Shown here piece after piece: positions 19,844-30,115 of a stretch of 64,000 bases of DNA; positions within the stretch are counted from its first letter, which is position 1, and every line of letters starts with the position of its first letter. The translations under genes and the position numbers were made by a program. The notes under the pieces were generated by a model that was not told the DNA's origin, searched no databases, and saw only the letters and a list, made by a program, of their open reading frames with translations. The stretch comes from Leguminivora glycinivorella (taxonomy: Eukaryota; Arthropoda; Insecta; Lepidoptera; Tortricidae). Where the stretch lies: positions 3,548,585 through 3,612,584 of the forward strand of contig NC_062978.1 of NCBI RefSeq assembly GCF_023078275.1. Direction: 5' to 3'.

Positions 19844-20093
19844 TTAGTCCGTCCAAAAATACTGAACACATATTTTTCGCTTTTTCTTCTTAATTAAAAA
19901 ATAGAAAAATAAAAAAGTTCCGGAGTGGGGGCTTGTGACGTCACTTCTAAGTAAAAATTGTACATAGGCGTGACGTCACGCGGAACTTCAAGGCACTGTA
20001 CCGTCGTCATTTTTCGTTTACGAGAAAAAAGAAAAAATACGTGTCTAAAATTCTTTGATGATTAACTGTAGTTAGATTTAACTGACGGACTAA
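19844..20093. mobile_element. MITE-like palindrome with GTGACGTCAC core
   Basis: Ends TTAGTCCGTCC and GACGGACTAA are inverse. Interior arms include AAGTTCCGGAG and CGCGGAACTT, and two copies of GTGACGTCAC or a close match at about 19936 and 19970. No transposase. Confidence 0.6.
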
Positions 20094-20099
20094 CTACTT

Positions 20100-20627
20100 T
20101 TTAGGGTTCCGTAGTCAACTAGGAACCCTTATAGTTTCGCCATGTCTGTCTATCCGTCCGTCCGTCCGCGGATAATCTCAGCAACCGTTAGCACTAGAAA
20201 GCTGAAATTTGGTACCAATATATATATCAATTACGCTGACAAAGTACAAAAATAAAAAATGGAAAAAAATGTTTTATTAGGGAACCCCCCATACATGTAA
20301 AGTGGGGGCTGATATATTTTTTTATTCGAAACCCAACGTGTGATATATTGTTGGATAGGTATTTAAAAATGAATAAGGGTTTACTAAGATCGTTTTTTGA
20401 TAATATTAATATATTCGGAAATAATCGCTCCTAAAGGAAAAAAAATTGCGTCCCCCCCCCCTCTAACTTTTGAACCATATGTTTAAAAAATATAAAAAAA
20501 ATCACAAAAGGTTCTAGGAAAATTGTTTTGAACTTGATAGGTTCAGTAGTTTTTGAGAAAAATACGGAAAACTACGGAACCCTACACTGAGCGTGGCCCG
20601 ACACGCTCTTGGCCGGTTTTTTTTAGT
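20100..20627 (+). repeat. Interspersed repeat family H, near full length
   Basis: Begins TTAGGGTTCCGTAGTCAACT and ends CACGCTCTTGGCCGGTTTT. Contains TCCGTCCG simple repeats, GGGGGCTGATATAT and a C-tract. Inverted copies at 30915, 31134 and 39653 span the same limits; a fragment is at 25866. Its termini share an inverted GGGTTCCGTAG / CTACGGAACCC, suggesting a DNA-type element. Confidence 0.7.
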
Positions 20628-20974
20628 TGTCTCGCCTATTATGTTAGTTTCTTCTGACTTCAATATATGCAAAATATTCTTATTAAAGATTTTATAGACA
20701 TGTAGCCTCATTAGATAAGGGTTTCCTACTATACGCTTATATATTCTTGGCTCGGAAACTGCTGAAAGCCCAAAGTTCGTGAGTTCAATGTACTAAGTGA
20801 GCCCAGTTTTGGCCACGGACACTTCACTGTGAGATAGAATAGCAAAGTTCATAAAGTTCGGACGCCGCGGTCTGCCTAGCGGTAATTTACGATTCTACCA
20901 TGGCGCACTTTAACTAAAATTAGTTGGTTGTCCGCAAAATTAGCAAGATTTGCTTCTACATAGTTACCCGACAC

Positions 20975-21245
20975 CAAAGACATATATAACTTCGTATAGA
21001 CAGATATTCAAAAAAAGGTACGGTGGCCTAGATGGCATTACACCTTTGGGGTACGCTCAGCTAGATGGCGCTAATATTAATATTTGACATTTTAACACAT
21101 ATCAAGCTAAGAATATGGGCCAAATTGTCAAAACTGAGGTTCAAAAGTTTTAAGCCTGTGTCAAGAGATGGCAGTCTATAAGTATGCACTGTGATTACAA
21201 ATTTAACTTCGACAGTAACTCTCTACTAATACTCGATCCTCTTTG
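20975..21245 (+). repeat. Interspersed repeat family I
   Basis: Shared with 36385-36680: ACCAAAGACATATATAACTT at the start, CACCTTTGGGGTACGCTC, TTTTAACACATATCAAGCTA, and AATACTCGATCCTCTTTGC at the end. No coding capacity seen. Confidence 0.6.
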
Positions 21246-21529
21246 CCCGACACCCACGACCCTTACAATAGAATAGAAACATTTACTTAAGACGCTACAG
21301 GAGCGAAAATGCTAAAATTTCGGAGCCCCCCTTTCAATTCGGGAATTGTAGTTAAATACAATAATACTAGTGTTATTAACTAGATTCATCGAAAAAAAGT
21401 GTCAATTCAGAACAGATAAAAGTTAAAATATATTGCGAATCTAAATCTTTAAAATCGAGGTTCCGCTCGATTTTGTTTGGAGAATATGACTAACAATGAG
21501 GTGGAAAATGGGTGTGTCTGTGTTTTCGG

Positions 21530-21955
21530 AGTTCATGAGCAAAAATGTCATTTGATATTTGCCAGCCGCTTTTCGGTGAAGGAAAACATCGTGAGGAAAC
21601 CGGACTAATTCCAATAAGGTCTAGTTTACCCTTCGGGTTGGAAGGTCAGTTGGCAATCGCTTTCGTAAAAACTGGTGCCTACGCCAAATCTTGGGGTTAG
21701 TTGTCAACGCGGACCCCAGGCTCCCATGAGCCGTGGCAAATGCCGGGATAACGCCAGGAGAATGATGATGATGTAGGCCAGGAAATACGCGCACGGAAGT
21801 CCTTGTACCACGTGGAGGCGGTCAGTGGAGAAGGAGGCTGGCGCAAGTGGACTAGGCTGGAAGGATTTGGAAGCAGTCGCCCAGGATCGTGAAATATGGA
21901 AGATTCTTCTAAGAGCCCAATGTCCCTAGTGAGGGATAACAGGAATACATCATCA
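21530..21955 (+). mobile_element. SINE-B body copy
   Basis: Carries ATTTGATATTTGCCAGCCGC, CATCGTGAGGAAACCGGACT and CTACGCCAAATCTTGGGGTT, and then a CCCATGAGCCGTGGCAAATG tail ending in ATGATGATG. The tRNA-like head is missing. The uninterrupted CCGGACTAATTCCAATAAGG here is the empty-site reference for the nested copy at 44321. Confidence 0.65.
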
Positions 21956-22399
21956 TTATCATCATCGTCAAAATATGCTGTATTTAGACTTTATAAATAC
22001 AGCATATAACATAGACAAAATCCATTATCTAACATATATTTGCAAGTGTCTATCTGCCTTCACATTAGTACATTACACTCTAAATTTAAACGCCGACTCC
22101 CGGTGTCGAACATCTGACTGCAAGGATTTTCGATCAGTTCCGATTCAACCAACACAAGAAAAGTTTATTTTGGGCCACTAAACTACTAACTAACATACAT
22201 TTAAGAGATTTGAACCCGAAAGCTATTAGGTCATGTTTATTTTGAGTTAAAGTGAACGACTACGGTGCCTAGCAAAGAGAGCGCAAAAAAAAGCACGTTG
22301 CGCGTTGGCTACGCAAAAAATCATCATCTTCTCCAATAATTTGAATTATCATCATCTCTGTACTGAGGTCTGCTTTTAGAAGTAATCCAAAGAATTGGC

Positions 22400-22570
22400 A
22401 TAGGTACTACTCGTAGTTTTTACAAAAGCGACTGCTATCGGATCTTCCAACGAGAGGGGTAACTAGGCCTTATTGGGATTAGTCCGGTTTCCTCACGATA
22501 TTCACGATTTTTTCCTGCCAAAAAGCGACTGAGCGAAATATAAAATAAAATTTCGCACATAAGTTCCGAA
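22400..22570 (-). mobile_element. SINE-B body fragment
   Basis: Minus-strand copy of the SINE-B body. On the plus strand it reads GCCTTATTGGGATTAGTCCG and GTTTCCTCACGATATTC, with GTTCCGAAAATCTCATTGG at its edge. Confidence 0.6.
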
Positions 22571-22581
22571 AATCTCATTGG

Positions 22582-22717
22582 TACAGTCAAGTGCAAAAAT
22601 ACGTATCGATTTTATCCGCTCAAAAATATGTACCGAGACCTTATTCCGCCGACATAAAGTGCTATGGGACATATTTTTGATAAGTTGTACGCACCCATAT
22701 TTTTACACTTGACTGTA
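22582..22717. mobile_element. MITE-4 (TACAGTCAAGTG element), 136 bp
   Basis: Termini TACAGTCAAGTGCAAAAATA and TATTTTTACACTTGACTGTA are near-perfect inverse repeats. The element has no coding capacity. A related, differently filled element is at 32735-32886. Confidence 0.75.
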
Positions 22718-22768
22718 CGAGCCGGGCTTCAATAATTCGAGTAGGTACTATGTACTTACAAACAAAAA

Positions 22769-22909
22769 ATTTTAGAACAAAACGGGACTTAATCGCGTAA
22801 AACAAGTACGGTGTCTACCCGTGACCGCGAACATAATGTGATGTTCGAAACGTCGGGTCAAATATAAATTTAAGTGTTTACGCGATTAAGTCCCGTTTTG
22901 TTCTAAAAT
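22769..22909. mobile_element. Penelope-terminus hairpin unit with hammerhead-like core
   Basis: Perfect inverted arms of about 33 bp (22769-22801 and 22877-22909) carry ACGGGACTTAATCGCGTAAA and its complement. They enclose a hammerhead-like core at 22821-22851. The same arm sequence appears beside the core at 40957-41053, tying the units to one family. Confidence 0.65.
22821..22855 (+). ncRNA. Hammerhead-like motif (b)
   Basis: GTGA-CCGC is followed by a six-base-pair stem II: GAACAT (22829-22834) with ATGTTC (22841-22846). Then GAAAC (22847-22851) and GTCGGG. The CUGANGA box is degenerate. The stem sequence differs from the other three copies but is fully complementary. Confidence 0.45.
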
Positions 22910-23274
22910 TATGAGTGCAAATCGTGTCAGTTTAACCTAAAAATTCACTACCTACAGTATAAAGTAAAAGTCCCGGTGCTATATCTATTAATAGCTAACC
23001 AATGGTATATTATGATAGTTATCAAGAGCTGGGTTCCTTGGCAAGGCTAAGTTACACTCTAGGGGGTGTTTGCTTTGTGTTACTGTTAAATTATTACGGG
23101 CTTTTGCCTAATAATATCTATGCTACGTACATGTAACGTCGTTAGGGGAAAATAATCCACACGATAGTCAAAGAAATACCTATTTCTGAAACTTGGAATT
23201 CTACATTTTACCTATGGGTGGTATTAGAAAATTACTTAAAAACCATTTAAAAACTGAAAGATTATTATGAATAC

Positions 23275-23553
23275 CGACCGACCAGTCTGGCTCAGTAGTG
23301 ACCCTGATGCCTGCTGAGTCGCGGTCCTGGGTTCGAATGCCTGTAAGGCCATTTATTTGTGTGATGAGCACAGATTTCATTATTTGTTCCTGAGTCATGG
23401 ACGTTTTCTATCTATATAAGTATTTGTAAGTATATTATAGTTATATATATCGACTATCGTTGTCCGAGTACCCACAATACAAGCCTTCTTCAGCTTACCT
23501 TGGGACTCAGTCAATCTGTGTAAGAGTGTCCTATAATATTTATTTATTTAATA
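23275..23553 (+). mobile_element. SINE-A copy, full length
   Basis: Head: CCAGTCTGGCTCAGTAGTGA (A-box region) and GTCCTGGGTTCGAATGCC (B box). Then GATGAGCACAGATTTCATT, the TATATAAGTATT-type middle, and a tail of GTGTAAGAGTGTCCTATAAT with ATTTATTTATTT. Confidence 0.75.
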
Positions 23554-23894
23554 GAACTGACCCTTGATAGCTCTAAAATTAAAAAAAATAGAATAAGCTG
23601 CTACCCCGCGCAACCCCTGGTGCGGTGCAAAAAAAAACTTTTTCCACAAATCAAACCCTGAGTTAAGCGGTCGGTGCAAATGGGTCTTAGCAATTAACGG
23701 ATTGAAAGAGACCGAAATTGTGACTTTGCAGTGACAGGCTGCCCTACGCCCACGCCACAATTCCACTTCCATGACACCCACGGGACTCTTCCCGTGAAGA
23801 GGTTGGTGAAATTATTAGGTATCCCGTTACCAAACGGTTCTTATAATCATGCCAATGTTCAATTTGTTCTTTATCACAGAATATATAATAGTAC

Positions 23895-24110
23895 AAGTAC
23901 AGAAGGCTCACTCCTTTGATGTTCACAAAATGCCGCCATTCTAAATTCTTACCTAAGTACATTAACAAACGGACCGCACGCGAGCAGCCAACATTGAATT
24001 TTATGGCGCCGCGCGAAGGTCGTCGCCAATGAATGGGCCGCGAACTCGCGGCCGCTGACATAGAATAGATAGAATAGAATAGAATCGCGGAGTGAGCCGC
24101 CCCTGCCTTT
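23895..24110 (+). repeat. Repeat family E copy
   Basis: Contains AGTACAGAAGGCTCACTCC, AAAATGCCGCCATTCTAAAT and GACCGCACGCGAGCAGCCAA. It ends near GGCCGCGAACTCGCGGCCGC, itself a palindrome. Inverse copy at about 32195-32310. Confidence 0.5.
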
Positions 24111-24114
24111 ATCA

Positions 24115-24300
24115 TTCAGAAACGTCTGCGAGCGATATTACATATTTTTAAATTAAAGGAAAAATGGAAAAATTCACACCTCCAGCAGGACTCGAACCTG
24201 CGACCTTTGGCCTTGCCGGGGCCATGCCAAAGGTCGCAGGTACGAGTCCTGCCGGAGGTGTGAATTTTTCCATTTTTCCTTTAATTTAAAAATACATTTT
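24115..24300. mobile_element. SINE-C palindrome (head-to-head fold-back copy)
   Basis: Arms 24145-24211 and 24226-24292 (67 bp each) are complementary with two mismatches around a 14-nt centre. Each arm contains the SINE-C T-arm/B-box region (GACTCGAACCTGCGACCTTT or its complement) and the TTTTCCATTTTTCCTTTAA tail. A normal single copy is at 43206-43375. Confidence 0.75.
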
Positions 24301-24387
24301 ACGAGCATTCCGGCTTTTAAAGCAGGCGATCATTTTACTGTGCATAATTTCTGCACATTGCCTTACAAAAAAATCCTCTTACACTGG

Positions 24388-24788
24388 GTCATTTTTTTCA
24401 AAGTTGTCTACCCCAATTTTTGAAACATGGGTATTTTTTACGCGATTTTTTTACATACTCAGAATTGGCGAGGTCTTTCGATCCTGATGATGAGAAAAAA
24501 AAAAAAAGTCCCAAGATCTCCATACATTTTTCAAACCTTCCATTATTATTTATTTGAATATTTACACCTTAACTTACTATTTAATATAAATTAAAAATTA
24601 ATATAAATTACATTCCGTTACCGCCATACAAAATGTATGAAAAAATGGTACCGGAATGGGAAAAAAACCTTGGGACACTTTTTTTCTCCTATAACGATTG
24701 AAAGAGCTCGTGATTCTGAGTGGATACCACATAAAAATTTCCAAATCCAAAAAAAAGTGGGGTGGATAACTTCGAAAAAAATGCCCAC
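24388..24788. mobile_element. MITE-2 copy with small internal insertion
   Basis: Termini TCATTTTTTTCAAAGTTGTC and GATAACTTCGAAAAAAATG are imperfectly inverse. The centre CATACAAAATGTATGA matches the copy at 59281. About 67 bp of AT-rich sequence (24544-24610) separates AACCTTCC from ATTCCGTTACC, which are adjacent in the 59281 copy. Confidence 0.7.
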
Positions 24789-24901
24789 TAATTTTATCTT
24801 CGGTTACCGGTTACCGGCCAATTTGAAGAAAATTCGCGTTGGAACGGGACAACGGTAGACTATTTCATGAAATGCTCGATTACCAGCCTCAAATATTACA
24901 G

Positions 24902-25048
24902 GGTACGCAGCCGAATGGCACAAACGCTCACGAAACGAAACGCTCGTAGATATCTATCTCTTACGCTCTTGCGTATTGGCGCGACAGAGGGCTACCTTTC
25001 GCGGCGTTTCGTTTACGTTTAGCGTCGCTGAAATGCCATTCGGCTACG
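24902..25048. mobile_element. MITE-1 copy, first of a cluster
   Basis: Begins GGTACGCAGCCGAATGGCA and ends TGAAATGCCATTCGGCTACG. One of four copies within 0.95 kb. Confidence 0.7.
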
Positions 25049-25054
25049 GCAACA

Positions 25055-25205
25055 GGGTGGCTAGCCGAATGGCACAATCGCTCACGAAACGCTCACGAAA
25101 CGAGGCGCTAGTAGATATCTATCTCTATCGCGCTTGCGTATTGGCGCGACAGAGCCAGCGGCGTCGCTTTCGTTTGGCGTCGGAGAAATGCCATTCGGCT
25201 ACGGC
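25055..25205. mobile_element. MITE-1 copy
   Basis: GGGTGGCTAGCCGAATGGCA at the left, GAAATGCCATTCGGCTACGG at the right. Close match to the precisely bounded copy at 44470-44624. Confidence 0.75.
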
Positions 25206-25237
25206 AACAGGTGATAGATATTAAAGCCTGAACAGGG

Positions 25238-25365
25238 GGGCAATTTTTGAATCTCGCATACGGGATTTAGTCACTAAAATACCGGTTGAAAACGGTGACT
25301 TGCTTATTATTTTCAGTGACAATTTTCTGAATTCGAACGCGTGAGACTCAAAAATCGGCCCGCAG
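25238..25365. mobile_element. MITE-5 copy
   Basis: Ends in GAGACTCAAAAATCGGCC. The interior ACTAAAATACCGGTTGAAAA and TTTTCAGTGACAATTTTCTG is shared with the copy at 37372-37487. The left arm is eroded. Confidence 0.55.
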
Positions 25366-25530
25366 GCCCCGTAGCCGAATGGCATTTCTGCGACGCGAAA
25401 CGTAATCGAAACGCAGCAGAAAGGTAGTCTGGCTCTGTCGCGCCAATTCGCAAGAGCGATAGAGATAGATAGCTACGAAAAAGATATTATCGTGAGCGTT
25501 TCGTGAGCGTTTGTGCATTCGGCTACGCAC
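25366..25530. mobile_element. MITE-1 copy
   Basis: GGCCCCGTAGCCGAATGGCA to GTGCATTCGGCTACGCAC. Directly abuts the MITE-5 copy. Confidence 0.7.
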
Positions 25531-25561
25531 ATAGAAACATAATAACAGCGCCCTGTTGACG

Positions 25562-25746
25562 TCATATCTATACTAATATTATAAATGGGAAAGTGTGTGT
25601 GTCTGTTTGTTTGTCCGTCCTTCACGGCAAAACGGAGAGACGAATTGACGTGATTTTTTAAGTGGAGGTAGTTGAAGAGATGGAGAGTGACATAGGCTAC
25701 TTTTTGTCTCTTTCTAACGCGAGCAAAGCCGCGGGCAAAAGCTAGT
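25562..25746 (+). repeat. Interspersed repeat family J
   Basis: Starts ATACTAATATTATAAATGGG and ends AAGCCGCGGGCAAAAGCTAG. Contains GTGTGTCTGTTTGTTTGTCC and GATGGAGAGTGACATAGGCT. Copies at 37966-38155 (minus) and 38410-38590 (plus). It resembles a 3' retroelement tail common in Lepidoptera (recollection). Confidence 0.6.
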
Positions 25747-25766
25747 ATAATATATCTGGTCAGTGT

Positions 25767-25842
25767 GCGTAGCCGAATGCCCGAACGCTTCACAAATCGT
25801 GAGCGTTTCGTGAAGCGTTTGTGCATTCAGCTACGCACACAG
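25767..25842. mobile_element. MITE-1 internally deleted copy
   Basis: Only about 76 bp: TGTGCGTAGCCGAATGCC, a CTTCACAAATCGTGAGCG centre, then GCATTCAGCTACGCACA. The GATAGAGATAGATA core is absent. Confidence 0.6.
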
Positions 25843-25865
25843 GCTTTACACGCCTACCAGCTACT

Positions 25866-26005
25866 TTTTAGGGTTCCGTAGTCAACTAGGAACCCTTATA
25901 GTTTCGCCATGTCTGTCTGTCCGTGCGTCCGTCCGTCCGTCCGTCCGTCCGCGGATAATCTCAGTAACCGTAAGCACTAGAAAGCTGAAATTTGGTACCA
26001 ATAAA
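25866..26005 (+). repeat. Repeat family H fragment with (GTCC)n
   Basis: TTAGGGTTCCGTAGTCAACT through GAAATTTGGTACCAATAAA. The embedded (GTCC) run is longer than in the 20100 copy. Confidence 0.65.
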
Positions 26006-26149
26006 TTTTTATTTAAGTATACTTATTCACAATACAATTTATACAATTGATCCCATCCACGCAGCTGGCTACAAAGCCGACATTTTCCGCAAAACACACA
26101 ACTTAAAAGGCTTCAAGTGTCTCCTGAAGCGTCCCTGGAAAATTGTTTC

Positions 26150-26315
26150 CTTATTTAAGATACGCCTGAGCCGCTACCATGAGATTTTGACGTTTTAAGC
26201 TGCGTTTCACTTATTGTTAGTGTTATCAACAGTTCTGACCGAACATTCTGTCATCATTCAGGCACAGAATGAAAACACTTGACTTCCATACTTTTATGAG
26301 CCAGACCGGTCGTCA
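26150..26315 (+). repeat. Interspersed repeat family K
   Basis: Shares TTATTTAAGATACGCCTGAG, TTTTGACGTTTTAAGCTGCG and ATGAAAACACTTGACTTCCA with 28975-29315. The second copy is about 180 bp longer in the middle. Confidence 0.55.
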
Positions 26316-26412
26316 TTTACGTTTATAGACTGGCTCAGGACTGGGACAAATGGCGTACTAGAAGAGAGGCCTATGCTCAGCAGTGGGCGATAAAGGGCTG
26401 ATATGATGATAA

Positions 26413-26860
26413 TGGTCTGGCTCAGTCGGTAGTGACCCTGCCTTTTTTTATTCTAACCGTGCTTTAGAAAGAATCTGTGTTATACAATTTATTTATTATC
26501 GGAAATAAGCATTCTACTCAAAGAATGTTATAATAAATGTTATTCAAAAAAATTATCATTATATTAAATAATAATTATACAATTTCTTAGCATATTATTT
26601 GTTGTTATATGATTCAATAATTATATCAAATGATCGTTATCACGACTAAAAACATATCAAAAAAAGTTATATCGATCGATACGCACCCATCCTGCCTGCA
26701 AAGCCGCGGCCCTGGGTTCGAATCCCGGTAAGGGCATTTATATGTGCGATGAGCACAGATATTTGTTCCTGAGTCATGGTTGTTTTCTATGTATACATAT
26801 AAGTATGTATTTATCTATTTAAGTATGTATATCGTCGCTTAGCACCCATAGTACAAGCGG
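26413..26860 (+). mobile_element. SINE-A copy interrupted by a 254-bp insertion
   Basis: Head TGGTCTGGCTCAGTCGGTAG and GTGACCCTGCCT stops at 26443. Sequence then diverges until 26691, where CCTGCCT repeats and the SINE resumes with GCCGCGGCCCTGGGTTCGAA and its body. The B box and the GAGCACAGATATTTGTTCCT body are preserved. Confidence 0.75.
26444..26690. mobile_element. Unidentified AT-rich insertion within SINE-A, CCTGCCT duplication
   Basis: Bounded by direct CCTGCCT copies at 26437-26443 and 26691-26697. It opens with a poly-T run, as a minus-strand retroelement copy with a poly-A tail would. The interior is AT-rich with no family that I can name. Confidence 0.55.
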
Positions 26861-28195
26861 TGAACGCGGAGATATGACAGGTCGACTGTTCGCGTTTTTG
26901 ACATGCGGTAACTGTGAGGTAACCGAGAGGGGTGGGCGGCACTTTTAACGGGGAGTGGGAATGGCCATACTGTACGATAGTACTCTTTATTATACTGTGG
27001 TTTGGGGTTTTTCTTATTTCGTTTATGCTATCGAGTAACGTCTTCTATTCTATATCATCAAGAACTCTTAGTAGTGGTACTGTTATAGGCTCTAAGCTAA
27101 ACAGAACAAAGGCCACTCCACTCCGCTATTGCGCTTCCTACACAAATATTATCCCTCCGTCAAATAACTTCGCGGTATTCGCCGTGTCAAGCACCACCGG
27201 TAAAAATAGCAGATGAGGTGACATTGCCTTTCAAATTAGAAAAAAAAGCTATGTCAACTGTCAGCTGTCACTGGTGTTTTTTTTTTTGACTTCTAATTTC
27301 TTACAATTCAGCACGCACAAAGGCATTGTCACCTCATCTGCCATTAAATTTCACAAACGTCATTTCGATCACTTAAAAAAGATAATAAATAAATTATACG
27401 AAATAAAAATAAAAGAGCCACCTTTTACCCTTTTAGTGATCGTTAAAACGTTATCTTCAAAAAACTTTACCTCCCCAATTCGTGCAAGGTGACCCCTATC
27501 ATAGTGCCTAGGTATATCAATTAAGTTAGATATAAGTACTTATAAGTCCAGGTGTTTTTTCATTCGTCAACAAACTTTTCCACAGTTTTTCGAAGTTATT
27601 GTAAGAGTTAAGTGTGTTTTGTTTATTTTATAGCAATAAATAAATAAAAAATGTACCTATTCGAGAACCCATGATATCCCGCATCAACAGAGAATCAACG
27701 TGAAACGTCAAATTGACCGAGTCGATTTCCCCCCAGTCCAATACGTGTGAAACACAACTCTTTACGACTTCATTTTTACAGAATGTCTTTAATTAAAATA
27801 TAAATGCGAGCACTGTAAGGGTAATGGTGTCTAATAAGCTTTCGGGCGACAATGGGAGGGCTAAACGAGTTCAGTTAGAAGAAAGGGACCGGGAAAAATG
27901 AATTTATGAATGATATTTCGCGTTAGAGCATCACGGCATCCGACTGAATTAGGGACATTATCCCTCTGCGGCTGTGTGACTACACCCTTATTAGTTGACA
28001 TTAAATGTAAACAGCTTTCTCTATTACGCTGTTTGTGCGGTGCAGGAATCTTATGGAGTAATGTAGCTGTCTCATTACCATCTGGCCTTTGTACGTGAGG
28101 AATTTGGACCCTATTTATGTTAAATGAATGGGATTTTGGAAATTCACATACATTCTAACGTCTCATTGTCGAAAATTTATTTATTTATTTATTTA
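26861..28195. other. Unannotated stretch with one inverted repeat
   Basis: Contains a pair of inverted arms at about 27208-27232 and 27318-27343 (GCAGATGAGGTGACA and TGTCACCTCATCTGC) about 90 bp apart, possibly another MITE. Otherwise no frame or family is recognised. Confidence 0.45.
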
Positions 28196-28445
28196 ATCTT
28201 TATTACATACATACATACATATAATCACGCCTGTATCCCATAAAGGGGTAGGCAGAGCACATGAACTACTAAGTTTCTGTACCACTCTTGGCAAAAAGGG
28301 GTTGAAAGAAATCCAAATTGCGACATTGCAGTGACAGGTTGCCAGCCTCTCGCCCACGCCACAATTTAACCCATATCCCACAGTCGACTTCTACGACACC
28401 CATGGGAAGAAAGGGGGTGGTGAAATTCTTAACCCGTCACCACAC
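28196..28445 (+). repeat. Interspersed repeat family L
   Basis: Has CACGCCTGTATCCCATAAAG, GGGTAGGCAGAGCACATGAA and GCAGTGACAGGTTGCC, and ends with CGTCACCACACGGG. Fragments at 23650-23850 and 38728-38825. Confidence 0.55.
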
Positions 28446-28453
28446 GGGACAAT

Positions 28454-28560
28454 CTAATTTAATCTTTATTGCACAACAAAATAAGGTACAAATGGCGGAC
28501 TTAATGCTTCAAGGCATTCTCTCCAGTCAACCAATGGGCTAAACCAGAAAGATTAAGTAG
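28454..28560 (-). mobile_element. Possible non-LTR 3' tail
   Basis: Plus strand AATTTAATCTTTATTGCACA at the left edge. On the minus strand this is an AATAAA-type end followed by ATTAAATT repeats. Weak call. Confidence 0.35.
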
Positions 28561-28761
28561 GTGCAGTGTCTTAATAAAAAGAAGGAAAAGGATACTGTAA
28601 CCTAACTAAACTATGGATAGATGAATATTAAACTATACATATTCAAGATAAACTTACATATATACGTAATAATAATAAACATACATATATATTTACATTA
28701 ATATACCTACACCTAGTGTGAATCATTAAGATGACGATGAAGAAATTCTAGAAAGATTTTT

Positions 28762-28960
28762 AACCCCCGACGCAAAAACGACGGGGTGTTATAAGTTTGA
28801 CGTGTCTGTCTGTCTGTCTGTGTGTGTCTGTCTGTGGCATCGTAGCTCCCGACCGGATGAACCGATTTCGATTTAGGTTTTTTTTTGTTTGAAAGCTAGT
28901 CGGGAGTGTTCTTAGCCATGTTAGATGAGAATCGGTCCACTATGTCGTTTTACACTGTGT
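28762..28960 (+). repeat. Repeat family M with (GTCT)n
   Basis: CCCGACGCAAAAACGACGGG, then GTCTGTCTGTCTG, then GAACCGATTTCGATTTAGG. Copies at 36975-37260 and 45315-45560. Confidence 0.65.
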
Positions 28961-28974
28961 TTACTTATTTAAGA

Positions 28975-29315
28975 TACGCCTGAGCTGCTACCATGAGATT
29001 TTGACGTTTTAAGCTGCGTTTCACTTATTGTTAGTGTTCTCAACAGTTCTGAGCGAGCATTCTTTCATTCGGGCGCAGTGGAAGCGTGCTGGGCCCATAA
29101 CCTATAAAGAAACGATGTCGTCGGTGGCAGAACGGCAAAAGCACTTTATTCGATATTCAAATAAAATACATAGACAACTATTACACTGCGAGTATCAAAA
29201 GAGTTTAACAACTAAATAGTTTCCATGACTAGAGGGCGCTATTATTCAGTTATAAAAAACACAATAGAATGAAAACACTTGACTTCCATACTTTTATAAG
29301 CCAATAAAGAACTAT
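28975..29315 (+). repeat. Repeat family K copy, longer form
   Basis: Same edges as 26150-26315. The middle (about 29080-29265) includes GGCAAAAGCACTTTATTCG, which looks like an inserted retroelement tail or sequence deleted from the other copy. Confidence 0.5.
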
Positions 29316-29655
29316 TTTGAATTTAAGGACATATTTGCAAAAGGAAGGTACTGGACTGGACCATACAATCGGACTATGTAATTCAAACACCTCGGATTAT
29401 TTCCTACCAATGTGTACTTAAACCAAAAGGATATCAATATATTCAGCATCACGGAAGAGCTCGACTCAACTGTGTACGCCGCGAGAAAATAAATTATTTA
29501 CGTACCTGCTCACAATACAATAGTGTTTATGTGCGGATTTGGCAGAGGATACATCCGGTGCCACTACTACGAGTTTGGTGATTTAGGTGTAACATGATGA
29601 AACCTAATAATTATAACAGCGTATTCCTCGTCATATTAGAAGAGTAAAATATCAT

Positions 29656-29769
29656 ATAAAACTATGGAAACGGATTAAATCGAGTATAATTTACAATTCA
29701 TCCATTCAATTCATTGGGGATGAATTGTAAATGCATTATACGCGATTTAATCCGTTTCCATAGTTTTAT
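29656..29769. mobile_element. Penelope-terminus hairpin lacking the ribozyme core
   Basis: Inverted arms starting ATAAAACTATGGAAACGGAT and ending ATCCGTTTCCATAGTTTTAT, about 48 bp each, around a short centre. The arm GGATTAAATCG..TATAAT matches the block beside hammerhead-like motif (a) at 17925. Confidence 0.65.
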
Positions 29770-30018
29770 TTCATGAGTAACTGTCGGTAACCGAAGACAA
29801 TATTATGTCATATAACAAGTTTTCTTGAAGGTATTGCGAAAAAATCTTTCCTCCTTTAAATAAAACTTATTCAATCGTAACGTTTGAGAATCTGAATAAT
29901 AATGAAATAACCTGTGTCGGACTGTTTAGTTTTTTTGGCTAATTGTTACCTGAATACCACACCTTTTTTGCGTACTAATCAAAAAGGTCGTTTTTGGGAA
30001 ATTTTGATGTGCTCTGGC

Positions 30019-30115
30019 GTCTTTAAGAATCATCATCATCCTCCTTGCGTTATCCCGGCATTTGCCACGGCTCATGGGAGCCTGGGGTCCGCTTTGACAA
30101 CTAATCCCAAGATTT
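30019..30115 (-). mobile_element. SINE-B 3' fragment
   Basis: Plus strand ATTTGCCACGGCTCATGGGA and GCCTGGGGTCCGC, the inverse of the SINE-B 3' region at 21690-21760. Confidence 0.6.
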
